IMG/VR virus record: IMGVR_UViG_3300037189_030188
Location: 1-42,759 of that record
Direction: 5' to 3' (one strand)
DNA: 42,759 bases
Origin: a virus
A program made the position numbers and the translations under genes. The notes beneath the pieces were generated by a model that did not search any database, was not told the origin of the DNA, and saw only the letters and a program-made list of their open reading frames with translations. Positions 18,059 to 27,586 of this stretch are shown in pieces (within the stretch, counting starts at the first letter, position 1; each line of letters begins with the position of its first letter).

Positions 18059-21000
18059 CTAAGAAAGTGCTTTGGCTCCTACGTTAACAATCGATTTGCC
18101 TGGAGTAGAAGACATATTTCCAAATACTCTTCTATAATAGTTAGTTGGTTTTTGAACCACCGGCAAACCACTTGCTCCCATTTCTGAAGAAACAGAACTA
18201 CCAGAAATTTCTGGTTCTGGCTTTGCCAGATCAACGAATCTTTCAAGTAATAACTTCATCTCCGTCAAAATCTTGTTTTGTTCTTCGGCTTTTGACGCAA
18301 TTTCGCTTAGTTCTGGTGAAATCACTTCTGATTTTTTAAGCGAACTAGATGCTTTTTCTTTTTGTACTCTTGATTGAATATTATTCATATTTGACCCAAT
18401 ACTAGCAGCAGGAGGCAATGAACTTACTGTGGCTGAAGTAGAGCTGCTATCATTTCCCACAATAATTCCTTTTGTAGTTGAAGCATCCACAAATTCAGAA
18501 AGAGCTCTTGAGTTTTTATACAAAGCATCTGCTTGCTTGGACTCATTTCTCTGTGAAATTGCTTTTTCACTTGTAGTTTTTAATGCGCCACTGCCTAAAG
18601 TTTTTTCGGGAGAACTAAAAGAATCTTTGGCAGGAGATCCTTTTACAGCATTAGTGCTCTCGGCAACTTTTGTTTCTTTTGCCCCTTTTCCCCCAGTCAA
18701 TCTTTCAACTAACCATCCCATTCCAACTTTAGAAGCAGCTCCATAAAGTGCAGAATACATGGCTCCAGGTATGCTTGACATCATAGATGCTAAACCTTCT
18801 GATATGGTCTTGCCGAGCCACATAGGTAGATCAATGAATACAGCCTTAAGGCCAGAAATTATGGTTTCTCCCAACCACATAGGTAAATCAATAAATATAG
18901 CTTTAAGACCGGACACAATCATTCCACCTAGCCACATAGGCAAATCAATAAATATAGCTTTAAGGCCAGACATAAGCATTCCTCCTAGCCACATAGGCAT
19001 ATCAACGAATGTGGCTTTAAGGTTAGATATAATTAATCCTCCTATTGAACTTATGCCTTGCCATATTTTTGATGCGTCTAATGTAAATATTCCCATGATA
19101 ATATCAGCTATACCTTTTATGACTGTTGCTACAGATTTTATTGCACGAGCAAGGCCTTGAAAAATTAATTGTAAAGGAAACAATGCTACTTTCAAAAAAG
19201 TTCCTATTACTTTTGATATGCCCCATATTACCCCTTTAAGTATATCCATAACCCCAAAGGTTTTTTTTGCAGAACTCTCCACCCCACCAAATAAAGAAAA
19301 CAGAGGAGCAAAAATTGATGATATTGTACTGAATATAGAACTAAAAACGTCTGCAATAACAGTGAATATTTCATAGAAAACATTACCTATTTCTGAAAAA
19401 GCTTCTCCAAGTGAAGCAAAAGCATTGTAAAGCTCAGCAAGAGCATCTTTTACCGGACTTAAAATAGCAAGGAATGGCTCAAAAATTGGGCCAAACCAAT
19501 CATTGGAAGCCAAAGACATAAAACTGTTCCATATATAGTTTGGCAAATCAACAAACACTGATTTTAAAGACGATAGTATTGCAGAACCAATCCAAGATAA
19601 AGCCTGCATAGTTAACATAGGAATAGCCATTAAAACCTTTCCAACTAGCATTGGTATTTGTACGAAAATCATCTTTAATCCAGTCATTATGCCGTTATAA
19701 AGAAAAGTTCCAACATTTAATATTTGATTAAACACACTATTAAAAACTGTTTTTATTCCTCCCCATATTTTTTCAACATCAAATGTTAAAATTCCAGTAA
19801 AAACATCTAGGAGTCCGGAAAAAAATCCTACAATATTTGATATTGTTTGACCTATAAATTTATAAAAGTTTCCAAGTTGACTGAAAATACTTCCAAAAAG
19901 GCTATCCGTCCCAAAACTCTGAAGATAAGAGCCTATGCCACTGAACATATCACCTATCATTTGTGGAACTTTTAAAAAGGCTTTTATTATTAGATTTGGA
20001 AGGGCTGTTATGATCTTACCAAAAATAATGGGAATTCTTAACAACATTTTGAAAATTTGAATGGGCAACATTGCGAACCAGTTGATTATATCAGTTACCA
20101 TATCTGGTATAATGGAATTTCCAACCAATACATTCCAAAGCCATCTAAAAGGATAAGTTATATCATATACCAAGCTCCATATAAAATCTATTGTTGGTTT
20201 AAAAACTCCATATACTGCTTTTAATATCGTAGATCCAAGATTTTTAAATGCTTGAAAAAATCCAACTGTAAATATATCAATAAAAAATTGTATAAATCCT
20301 TTAAAGATATTAATTACTCCTAATACAGTGTTGATAAGTGCTTGTATTCCGGTTACGAAAAAACTTATAATTTTTGTTGCCGCCCAAAGAACAGCACCAA
20401 GAGGCACCCCTACTATAGCCCCAATAACATACCCTATACTTTTAAGTACTTTATATAAAATTGAAAAAGCTCCAGAAATACCAGATACCTCCCCTGCTCC
20501 GAATATACCAAATATAGCATTGAATATTTCTAATATAGAAGATCCTATGCTTGCAAATTGATCATACAAGAATTTAAATGCAGGTCGAACCATATCAAAT
20601 GCAACCATAACCCCATCTACTATTCCTTCGACAAAACTAAATATTGAATAGAAAATAAAACTTAAAGCTTGCTCTAAAAATTCTGTTACACCAAAAAGTC
20701 CAAGTAAGCCAAAGGTTAGTCCATTTAAAACTCCAACTAAGGCACCAGCAGCAGTTGAAGATGCATACATTCCCCAGGTGGCTTCTTCTGTGTTTTTACC
20801 CATGGACGCCAACACTCCAGAAAACCTTTCTCCTGTTTTCTTAAAGCCGGAAACTGCTCCAAATATAGCATCTATACCTGCAAAAACTACCTGCGAAAGA
20901 CCTAAAGTTCCTGCTGCTAAAAATGTTTTCGAAAGACCTTTTATTCCTTTACCTATTGAAAGCCCCACGGCTTTTATTGTTCGGCTACCTAATTTGTCTC

Positions 21001-23797
21001 CAATTATTTTAAAAACTTTAAATACTTGCTTGCTCAAATTATCGCCTAAAGGCTTTACAACTTTTAATACTTTTGTTCTAATGTTGTTTCCCAAAGCATC
21101 TGTTGCTTCTTTTAAGTCGCTCAAGCTTTTAATGGTTTTTGTTGCACTCTTTTGATTACCAAATAAAAATTTGGAAATAGTGCCACCGCCCGAAAATCCT
21201 TTAGTAAAAATTCCTTGAATAGATCCTATTGTTTTAACAATGCCAACCTGAAAAATAGATATGGCAGAAATTAAAAATCCTAAAACTGCAATGAGTTTTA
21301 ACAATGCTCCTCCAAAAGGGCTATTGAATATAGCAGAAATTATTCCTTGACTCATATTTCTAATGTTGTCATTAATTTCTTTTAAAGTTTGATCCATGCT
21401 GGTCAAAGGATCGTTTTGTGCTTTTTGTGCTGTGGCTAGTTCTTTTTCACCTTTATTTATTTCTTCAGTTAGTTCTCTCAAAGCAGCCGGATCTTTAAGC
21501 GCTTTTTCTATACGTGCTGAATCTATGGCCAAGCCTTTTTTGCCTGCTCCTTTTAGGCCTTTATTTAATTCATTCACAGAGCTTTCTATTGCTGTTCTAG
21601 CTGCACCAGTTTCACTGGTCCAAGCTCCTCCCAAGGCTTTTATATCGCCCTCAAATTCCGATCTACGCTTGCCAAACTTAGCCAAAGCTTGATCCATACT
21701 AGTTACATCTATTGCAGCCTCTGAAAGTGCCGTTAATGCTTTTAAACCAGCCGAAAGTTTTAAACTTCTTTCTTTTTCTGCTAGAGTCGCTCTTTCTTCT
21801 AATGTGAGGTTTTTTGATTTCTCTTTATTTAAATCTGACAATTTTTCGCTTAAAGTTTTTGTTTTATTTTCAAATGCCTCTATGGTGCCCAAAGCTTCTC
21901 CGGCCTCCATTCCAAAAGCACCTTTAAATGTTAAATTTATTTTTTTCTTGGCATCATCTGACATATTTTCGAAGTTTTTACGCATTTCCTCCAAGTTGCT
22001 ACCACCTAAACCTAGACTGTTGGCTGTTTTAATTAATCCTTTATTTAATAGTTTAAGTTTTTCGTTGCTCTTTACGATCCCACCAGTTGTCATATCAAAA
22101 TCAAGACCAACTTTACTGGCTGCATTTGCAATCAAAGATTGAGTCTGTACGCCTGCTTCATAGAATCCTGTTGTGGAACTTATAGCAGAAAGTACTTTGC
22201 TCCCAACATCTTCTACTCCTAATTTCTTGAACTCGGCTTGGAGGGCGATAACATTGCTAATACTAGAGGCCGTGGCACTGCCCGCCTTTCTCATTTGATC
22301 CACAAATTGTTTGCTGCTGTTTACAACACCGGCTAATTCACTGCCTACTAATCCTGTATTTCTTCCTACCTCTCTAATGCCTCTGCCAACTTCAGATATC
22401 TGATCATCAGATAGTTTGAGCTGATTATTAAGCATCACAAATGTATCACCTAAACTACCTGCCTCAACTCCTATTTGTTTTTCAGTGTTAAGTTGAGAGG
22501 TGGTTAAAGCCACAGCCTTCTTTTGATCTTTTACACCAGACTTTAGATTTTTAATATATTCTTTTTGAAATTCGCTTCTATCAAAACCAGTTAACTTTAC
22601 AGTTTTGCCTATTTGCTCAAAAGACTTTTGTAAAGATTGTGATTCCTTTGTAACCCCAGCCGTTTCATATGCAGCCTGCCTTATATCTTGTGTAAATTTT
22701 CTTTCTTCGTTAACTACACCTTTAAAGATAGTTTCAAAAGTTCTTATGCCTAACACTGTTTCTTCTAGATATTTTGCAGCAGACTTTAAAGTTTCCCAAT
22801 TTTGTTTTTGTATTTGTTGATTTTTTAATATTCTTTTTTCATCTTTCTTGTGCTCTTCTGCCTTTCTTTCTAAATCTCTTAACTCTTCTTGGGCTGTTTC
22901 GGCAACTAATTTTTCTTTTGATTTGCTTAGTTTTATTAAATGTTCTATATTTTTACCTTCTAAATTTGCAATGTGAGACATTACTGATTCTTTGCTGGCT
23001 TCATGTGCGATCCATTGCCTTCTTTGGTTTTCTTCCATTTTAAAGATATCGTTTAAACTATTCGCTGCTACTTCGATGTTTTTCCAAGGTTTTTTTTGTT
23101 CTTTGTTATAATTTTTTACTGCATTACTAAGATTGCGCCAATCCCTTAATTGTCTTTTTGTGTAATTCTTTCTTCTTGCTTCGATTTCAGCCTCTTCTGT
23201 TTCTACTGTTGTTCTATCTTTTGGCACAGCAGTGGGACCTACGTCTCCGCCTCTTTTCAATTCTTCCTCGGGTGCTTTTTTTGGCACAGCAGTAGGAACC
23301 GATATCCCTTTTGTTTCTGCTATTTTTACAAGTACAGAATATATTTCTCTTAAATACTTTTCACAGTAAACATCATGTGTGTAGCCGGACCCTTTTTTTG
23401 CAAATATATTCTCTAAAGATTTTGTAGATTTAGCAGTTGTTTGATCTTCTTTGCTTGCTTTTAATCCTTTACCTAAAGACTTATTTGCCCTTTCTGAAAA
23501 ACTGGCCTTTCCATCAGAAGCCTTGCCGCCAGATTTTTTAGACTTCATTTCTTTAAAGCCGTCAACTATTTTTTGTAATAAACCTTTTTGTTCTTTTGTT
23601 TCTTTTTCAAAGTCTTTTGTGTATTTTTCAAATAGAGTGGTTAATTTTTTGGCAGGGTCATCCTTTTTCTCGTTGACAGGCTTTGCTGCGCCAACTTTAC
23701 TTTTCATTAAAGATGCAATTAGACCTTTCAACTCGCCAATACTCATATTGGCGGTATCTACTTTTCTACCCAGATTGTCTAGTGCTTCATCTGCCAT
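18059..23797 (-). CDS. Tail tape-measure protein, 1912 aa
   Basis: The length, tail-operon position and composition identify it. The N-terminal 800 residues are highly charged coiled coil (Lys, Glu, Ala). Hydrophobic segments follow from about residue 815 (GALLKLIAVLGFLISAISIF) to about 1670, many of them membrane-like with Trp/Phe/Ile-rich amphipathic repeats. The C-terminus is charged again and Ser-rich. Four tandem 19-residue units (type DLPMWLGGMIVSGLKAIFI) lie near residues 1590-1665. Tape-measure length sets tail length; at roughly 0.15 nm per residue this predicts a tail near 290 nm. The hydrophobic part is expected to enter the host membrane during DNA delivery. No peptidase motif was seen. 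Confidence 0.92.
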   Translation of the reverse strand: MADEALDNLGRKVDTANMSIGELKGLIASLMKSKVGAAKPVNEKKDDPAKKLTTLFEKYTKDFEKETKEQKGLLQKIVDGFKEMKSKKSGGKASDGKASFSERANKSLGKGLKASKEDQTTAKSTKSLENIFAKKGSGYTHDVYCEKYLREIYSVLVKIAETKGISVPTAVPKKAPEEELKRGGDVGPTAVPKDRTTVETEEAEIEARRKNYTKRQLRDWRNLSNAVKNYNKEQKKPWKNIEVAANSLNDIFKMEENQRRQWIAHEASKESVMSHIANLEGKNIEHLIKLSKSKEKLVAETAQEELRDLERKAEEHKKDEKRILKNQQIQKQNWETLKSAAKYLEETVLGIRTFETIFKGVVNEERKFTQDIRQAAYETAGVTKESQSLQKSFEQIGKTVKLTGFDRSEFQKEYIKNLKSGVKDQKKAVALTTSQLNTEKQIGVEAGSLGDTFVMLNNQLKLSDDQISEVGRGIREVGRNTGLVGSELAGVVNSSKQFVDQMRKAGSATASSISNVIALQAEFKKLGVEDVGSKVLSAISSTTGFYEAGVQTQSLIANAASKVGLDFDMTTGGIVKSNEKLKLLNKGLIKTANSLGLGGSNLEEMRKNFENMSDDAKKKINLTFKGAFGMEAGEALGTIEAFENKTKTLSEKLSDLNKEKSKNLTLEERATLAEKERSLKLSAGLKALTALSEAAIDVTSMDQALAKFGKRRSEFEGDIKALGGAWTSETGAARTAIESSVNELNKGLKGAGKKGLAIDSARIEKALKDPAALRELTEEINKGEKELATAQKAQNDPLTSMDQTLKEINDNIRNMSQGIISAIFNSPFGGALLKLIAVLGFLISAISIFQVGIVKTIGSIQGIFTKGFSGGGTISKFLFGNQKSATKTIKSLSDLKEATDALGNNIRTKVLKVVKPLGDNLSKQVFKVFKIIGDKLGSRTIKAVGLSIGKGIKGLSKTFLAAGTLGLSQVVFAGIDAIFGAVSGFKKTGERFSGVLASMGKNTEEATWGMYASSTAAGALVGVLNGLTFGLLGLFGVTEFLEQALSFIFYSIFSFVEGIVDGVMVAFDMVRPAFKFLYDQFASIGSSILEIFNAIFGIFGAGEVSGISGAFSILYKVLKSIGYVIGAIVGVPLGAVLWAATKIISFFVTGIQALINTVLGVINIFKGFIQFFIDIFTVGFFQAFKNLGSTILKAVYGVFKPTIDFIWSLVYDITYPFRWLWNVLVGNSIIPDMVTDIINWFAMLPIQIFKMLLRIPIIFGKIITALPNLIIKAFLKVPQMIGDMFSGIGSYLQSFGTDSLFGSIFSQLGNFYKFIGQTISNIVGFFSGLLDVFTGILTFDVEKIWGGIKTVFNSVFNQILNVGTFLYNGIMTGLKMIFVQIPMLVGKVLMAIPMLTMQALSWIGSAILSSLKSVFVDLPNYIWNSFMSLASNDWFGPIFEPFLAILSPVKDALAELYNAFASLGEAFSEIGNVFYEIFTVIADVFSSIFSTISSIFAPLFSLFGGVESSAKKTFGVMDILKGVIWGISKVIGTFLKVALFPLQLIFQGLARAIKSVATVIKGIADIIMGIFTLDASKIWQGISSIGGLIISNLKATFVDMPMWLGGMLMSGLKAIFIDLPMWLGGMIVSGLKAIFIDLPMWLGETIISGLKAVFIDLPMWLGKTISEGLASMMSSIPGAMYSALYGAASKVGMGWLVERLTGGKGAKETKVAESTNAVKGSPAKDSFSSPEKTLGSGALKTTSEKAISQRNESKQADALYKNSRALSEFVDASTTKGIIVGNDSSSTSATVSSLPPAASIGSNMNNIQSRVQKEKASSSLKKSEVISPELSEIASKAEEQNKILTEMKLLLERFVDLAKPEPEISGSSVSSEMGASGLPVVQKPTNYYRRVFGNMSSTPGKSIVNVGAKALS
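18803..19030. repeat. Four imperfect 57-bp tandem repeats inside the tape-measure gene
   Basis: The marker string CCACATAGG recurs at a 57-base period (around 18819, 18876, 18933 and 18990). Each unit encodes 19 residues of the form D-[LM]-P-M-W-L-G-x-x-[IL]-x-x-G-L-K-A-[IV]-F-I on the minus strand. Units differ at several positions, so the duplication is not recent. More diverged relatives lie upstream in the same protein (for example GLKMIFVQIPMLVG and LKSVFVDLPNYIW). Confidence 0.85.
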
Positions 23798-23799
23798 TT

Positions 23800-24336
23800 T
23801 TATATTGTTTTTTGTCCCATAGTTACTGCTGATGGATTAACAATGCGACTTAGTTGTTCTCGAACCGACTTGCGTATTGCCTCTATCTCATTGGGATCGA
23901 AAGAACGAGATATTGACATTGCTTTTGCAACAAATTGACAATCAAGTTTTTTGAGGTTTTTGATGCCAACTTTTCGATATTGACGGAATGCTGATACTAT
24001 ATAGTTATTGCTTTTTATATACTGATATGTAAAATTAGCATTTTCACATATAGATTGGTTGTTTGGAAAAATTAATTTCTTAATTGTTGGAAATGTTAAA
24101 TAGTGTAAATTAATGCCTCTAATAAAATCTCCTTTTTTATAACCCGGTCTATAGCCAGGTTTCGCAACTGGATCTTTAATTGGATAATCAACATCTGTTA
24201 CTAAAACTAAAGGAAAAGAATCATGCCCAGGTTTTCTAAGACCATAATTAAAAGTTATCAAACTTCCACGAACCACCCTATTTGTTGTGGGAACACGAGG
24301 TTGGTTTAAAATTGTGTCTAAAAAAGGAAGTGGCAT
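23800..24336 (-). CDS. Conserved-type phage tail-associated protein, 178 aa
   Basis: First gene of the minus-strand tail block and 2 bases upstream of the tape measure. Contains VVRGSLITFNYGLRKPGHDSFPLVLVTDVDY and DFIRGINLHYLTFPTIKKLI; a G-hN-hHYL pattern of this kind occurs in uncharacterised proteins of large T4-related phages as I recall. The C-terminus has a short helical region ending SVREQLSRIVNPSAVTMGQ. Likely a tail assembly or completion factor from context; function not established. Confidence 0.5.
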   Translation of the reverse strand: MPLPFLDTILNQPRVPTTNRVVRGSLITFNYGLRKPGHDSFPLVLVTDVDYPIKDPVAKPGYRPGYKKGDFIRGINLHYLTFPTIKKLIFPNNQSICENANFTYQYIKSNNYIVSAFRQYRKVGIKNLKKLDCQFVAKAMSISRSFDPNEIEAIRKSVREQLSRIVNPSAVTMGQKTI

Positions 24337-24377
24337 AATTATTATTTAGGCTTAAATTGGGCTAATTTAAAATTCGT

Positions 24378-24405
24378 TTTACAAAGTATTTTGCTGTGCT
24401 ATACT
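24378..24405 (+). promoter_or_regulatory. Sigma70-type promoter upstream of the zinc-ribbon gene
   Basis: TTTACA (24378-24383) is followed after 16 bases by TATACT (24400-24405). It lies in the 108-base gap between divergent genes, about 40 bases before ATG 24445. It is the best host-type promoter in this gap and points right, so the zinc-ribbon gene may be expressed early by host polymerase. Confidence 0.6.
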
Positions 24406-24444
24406 CTTAAAAGAGGAATTTTTCTTTAAATTTTGGAGTTATTT

Positions 24445-24954
24445 ATGCATATTTCTTGCCCAAGATGTGATAAAACTATTAATGCAAAAAATTACAACCT
24501 ATTTCAAATTTGGGAATGTCCAGATTGTGAATGGAAGTTTAGAGGGGTACATGCTAGTCAACCTATAATAAAAAACTTTATTTTCGAATTTATATCTCCT
24601 CTATATCATGGCCCACATATAAATGATATGGCTGATTGTCCTTCTTGTGGAGAAACCATTTTATTGCGTTGGATTTTTAATGACGCACCAGGGAGAAGCT
24701 TTGGACCCTTAAGGAAAAAAGGATATGATGGTCCCTACGTTTGTCATAGTTGTAGGCATCTCTTGCCCTGGGATTACCCAGAGCAAAAACCTTTAATTGC
24801 AAAATCTTACAACAAATGGGTTGTTGAAACCCAACAAAAAGAAATTAAATTGAAAGTAAAAAAAGAAAGCCGCCAGCCTACGCATACTGAAGAAGAAAAG
24901 CAGCGTTTATCAAAGTTGGCGGCTCAGTTATATAAAGAAAAACACAATCTTTAA
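24445..24954 (+). CDS. Double zinc-ribbon protein, 169 aa
   Basis: ATG at 24445 is selected because GGAG lies 6 bases upstream; a TTG at 24433 is also in frame. Two pairs of Cys knuckles are visible: CPRCDKT with CPDCEWKF in the first 40 residues, and CPSCGETI with CHSCRHLLP at residues about 64-110. The C-terminal 45 residues are basic and helical (QQKEIKLKVKKESRQ...). This suggests a nucleic-acid or protein-binding zinc-ribbon factor, perhaps a transcription modifier, but no named family is recognised. Its stop overlaps the stop of the converging Pmp3-like gene by 4 bases. Confidence 0.6.
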   Translation: MHISCPRCDKTINAKNYNLFQIWECPDCEWKFRGVHASQPIIKNFIFEFISPLYHGPHINDMADCPSCGETILLRWIFNDAPGRSFGPLRKKGYDGPYVCHSCRHLLPWDYPEQKPLIAKSYNKWVVETQQKEIKLKVKKESRQPTHTEEEKQRLSKLAAQLYKEKHNL

Positions 24955-25127
24955 TTTTTTCTTAAAATTACATACAAAGCATGTATTACACCAGGAAAAT
25001 ATCCGAATAGAGTCAATAATAAATTAATTATTAATTGAACTCCCAAGCCTTCTTTTATCAAAACACCAACTGGTGGTAAAAGAATTGCTAGTATTAAAGC
25101 CAACAAATCTTTATCTTCTTTTTTCAT
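24951..25127 (-). CDS. Pmp3/UPF0057-like membrane peptide, 58 aa
   Basis: ATG at 25127 has a strong AAGGAGG 6 bases upstream, which rules out the longer in-frame start at 25178. The sequence MKKEDKDLLALILAILLPPVGVLIKEG...LIINLLLTLFGYFPGVIHALYVIL matches the Pmp3/YqaE family: helix, PP(V/L)GV turn, helix, G-h-hPG-hIHAhYVI end. Members are small two-helix proteins of the inner membrane linked to membrane potential and stress tolerance. In a phage it could modify the host membrane or help in lysis timing (inference). Confidence 0.85.
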   Translation of the reverse strand: MKKEDKDLLALILAILLPPVGVLIKEGLGVQLIINLLLTLFGYFPGVIHALYVILRKN

Positions 25128-25181
25128 AAAAACCTCCTTGTGCGGGAAATAGTCCCCATTATTATATATTAAATTCAATTA

Positions 25182-25655
25182 CTAAATTTTGCTAACTACC
25201 ATTCCAGAGTAATCTGTTCCCCCGGTTTTTAATATAACAGTTTTATCTCGTTCTTTACCAAGTATTTCTGATTCTGCTTTGGCACTTCTATCAAAAAACT
25301 GTTTTATTTCATTTACTAAACTATCTATTACTTTTTTGCCAGCTTTTTCTTCTTTCATGTTTTCACTCATGAAATCATGAAACATTTCTTCTAAATCAAG
25401 AAGATAGGCTTTTCCATAAGGCTCTGTTTCTTTTTCTTTTTGAATTCTATAGGCAAGACTATTGCCAATTTCATAAACTCTCACTCCCTCAAAAGGAGTG
25501 TCAGGATTTGTAGTGTTTACAAAAAGATAAGAGTCATCTTGATCAATATAGTTCTCAACTTTTAAACCAGCATTTTTTAATGCTTTTTCAACTAGTTTAA
25601 GATGTTTCCTTGATTCTCTTTCTTTTCTATCAACAAATTCTAGAAATTGTTCCAT
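25182..25655 (-). CDS. Unknown protein with capsid-targeting-like N-terminus, 157 aa
   Basis: Not recognised. Starts MEQFLEFVDRKERESRK, similar in style to the leader seen on several other proteins here. The middle is alpha/beta (YLFVNTTNPDTPFEGVRVYEIGNSLAYRIQKEKETEPYG) and the rest mostly charged helix. AGGAG precedes the start at 9 bases. It follows the 445-aa structural-type protein by 9 bases, so the two are probably co-expressed. Confidence 0.5.
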   Translation of the reverse strand: MEQFLEFVDRKERESRKHLKLVEKALKNAGLKVENYIDQDDSYLFVNTTNPDTPFEGVRVYEIGNSLAYRIQKEKETEPYGKAYLLDLEEMFHDFMSENMKEEKAGKKVIDSLVNEIKQFFDRSAKAESEILGKERDKTVILKTGGTDYSGMVVSKI

Positions 25656-25664
25656 TGTTCTCCT

Positions 25665-27002
25665 TCAGCAGTTTCTTGTTAAAATTTCTGATGCATTTGG
25701 CACACATCGTTGAATAACCATTAAATCACTTGGATTTCCATTGTAGGGATTCTCTTTTAATACCATTCCCGAAAAAGAAGAGGCTGCTTCTTTCAAAATA
25801 TTAAACTGAGCAGTTAGAAAAAGCATACCATCTGTTCGTTCCATAAAATCGTGCTCTTCTTTTACCGGCTTACCTTCTTCGTCCAATTCTCCAGTTTCCT
25901 TAGAGTATTTTATTTTAATATCCATATAAGGAATTATCTGTCCTTGATCATCTATCATAGCATCAGAACTTTCACTCTGACTTGTTCTAACAACCAACTT
26001 GCCATCTGTGTAAGCATTTTTAAGACTACCAGAGATATCCCAACCTAGTGTGTATACTGTTCCATCTTCTCCAACAACATTAACTATGAATCCTCTTTTA
26101 TTAAAGGCATCAGCAATGCTTTCCATTACTATTCTTCTTCTTAAAACATCTTTTTCTTCTGGAGATCCTTCTTCTAATCTTTTTTGCTCAGGTTCTGTAA
26201 GATATTTTTCAACATCATCTTGCTTTAAACTCCATTTACCAATATCTAATTTTCCCCACTTATCATTATATCTTGTAGATAATCTGATAGAATACTCTCT
26301 TTCATTGTAAATAATATCCTCGTTGTTCCCACCAGTTCCTACTTGAACTGCACCTACGAGAGAAGAAATGAATTTTCTATGAAGATCACCCTTCATTCCT
26401 AGCAATCCTTTTAATTTTATAAATATAGTATTAATTTCAGGCATGCTTTGTAAGGTTGTATCCATGTGATTCACAACAGAAACAGCAGGATTGTTTTTAT
26501 CAAGATCGTTTTTAATCAATTTTCTTATTTCTTTATTGGCTTTATCAATATTAGCATACTGTCTTAAAAAACATATCTGTAAATTATCTTCAACAAATTT
26601 TCTTGGATAAGAGTCTAATTCCATGTCTCTTATTTGGTGAATTAAGTCGATGAGTTTATTAACATCACCTTTGATAGACTCTTTAAAGAATGTATTTTTC
26701 CATTGTTCAAAATCCTGATTCTGCATCTCTTGTGGCATATCAGGGGCCGCTGGGTCCTGAGTAACATCAGGCATGCCTTGCTGTTGTTGCTGTCCCATAG
26801 CATCTTGATTAGCAATATTTGGATCTTGGTTGGGGGCTTGAGTTTGATTTGGCACTGCCATGTTGGGATCCATGGAAGGAGCATTAACATTGGCCATATC
26901 AGGAGCCGACTGGTTTGGACTGTCTGGCATTCCCATTGGGGATTGAGGTGCTGCCACATCTCCAGTTGCTTCTTTTAACCATTCTTCTAAAGCGTATTTC
27001 AT
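25665..27002 (-). CDS. Probable virion or head-associated protein with Gln/Pro-rich N-terminal segment, 445 aa
   Basis: The start MKYALEEWLKEATGD looks like a head-targeting leader with a possible L-K-E cleavage point. Residues 15-95 are a low-complexity stretch of Pro, Gln, Asn, Met and Asp (GQQQQQGMPD and similar), and the remaining 350 residues are a globular alpha/beta region without a recognised domain. The low-complexity region produces shadow frames on both strands, which I left out. The protein ends in Cys. Functional guess: internal head protein or scaffold-type factor; uncertain. Confidence 0.5.
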   Translation of the reverse strand: MKYALEEWLKEATGDVAAPQSPMGMPDSPNQSAPDMANVNAPSMDPNMAVPNQTQAPNQDPNIANQDAMGQQQQQGMPDVTQDPAAPDMPQEMQNQDFEQWKNTFFKESIKGDVNKLIDLIHQIRDMELDSYPRKFVEDNLQICFLRQYANIDKANKEIRKLIKNDLDKNNPAVSVVNHMDTTLQSMPEINTIFIKLKGLLGMKGDLHRKFISSLVGAVQVGTGGNNEDIIYNEREYSIRLSTRYNDKWGKLDIGKWSLKQDDVEKYLTEPEQKRLEEGSPEEKDVLRRRIVMESIADAFNKRGFIVNVVGEDGTVYTLGWDISGSLKNAYTDGKLVVRTSQSESSDAMIDDQGQIIPYMDIKIKYSKETGELDEEGKPVKEEHDFMERTDGMLFLTAQFNILKEAASSFSGMVLKENPYNGNPSDLMVIQRCVPNASEILTRNC

Positions 27003-27005
27003 TTA

Positions 27006-27545
27006 TCACTCCTTCTTTTTTTTCTTTGCTTGGTTTATTGCTTTAATTAATTCTTTTCTATCAAAGTTTGCATCCGATCCTATGTTGAAATTATTTTGCT
27101 GTAACGCGTTTAAGTGAGGACCAGAGTATGCATATGTATTTTTTATTTTTAGTCTTGTCATTAAATCTGCTGCTTTTAGCATTTTATCTTGTAAATCTGT
27201 TTTTATTTTTACCAAGTTTATTAGCGCTTCTTTGCTAGATGTTGTTGCGTCTCCATCGTTCATCACCATATCAGCAAAATTATCAATATAATCACTTACT
27301 TGTTTTCTATCTTCTTTTATTGTAGATACGATATCTGATAATATATCTAAATATTGTTCATCTGTTATTAAATGTTGTACATCTTTTGGAGTTTCTGAGG
27401 GAATAGAAACATTCATTTGAGGCACTATATTTTCTAGGTCTTCCGGTCTTATTTCGGTAATATCAACTTCTTCGGGTTTTAAAACTTCTCCCGTTAAAGG
27501 TATTTCTACGATTTTTTCTTTTTCTTCAGTTTCAGGTTTATTCAT
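27006..27545 (-). CDS. Acidic helical protein, 179 aa, unknown
   Basis: The first 60 residues are acidic and Pro-rich (EKIVEIPLTGEVLKPEEVDITEIRPEDLE), then helical (EQYLDILSDIVSTIKEDRK, ALINLVKIKTDLQDKMLKAADLMTRLKIK), with a Lys tail (QAKKKKKE). The helical part has the look of a small phage packaging or scaffold protein, including small terminase subunits, but no DNA-binding motif is evident. The start is 41 bases from the divergent gene at 27587. Confidence 0.45.
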   Translation of the reverse strand: MNKPETEEKEKIVEIPLTGEVLKPEEVDITEIRPEDLENIVPQMNVSIPSETPKDVQHLITDEQYLDILSDIVSTIKEDRKQVSDYIDNFADMVMNDGDATTSSKEALINLVKIKTDLQDKMLKAADLMTRLKIKNTYAYSGPHLNALQQNNFNIGSDANFDRKELIKAINQAKKKKKE

Positions 27546-27586
27546 GACTTAATATATAGATTATAGACTCTAAGAAATGGAAAAAT

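Noticed and set aside
20328-23822. Many plus-strand frames of 60-130 codons opposite the tape-measure gene
   Set aside because: They are shadows of the long low-complexity tape-measure coding sequence, with no start signals or recognisable domains.
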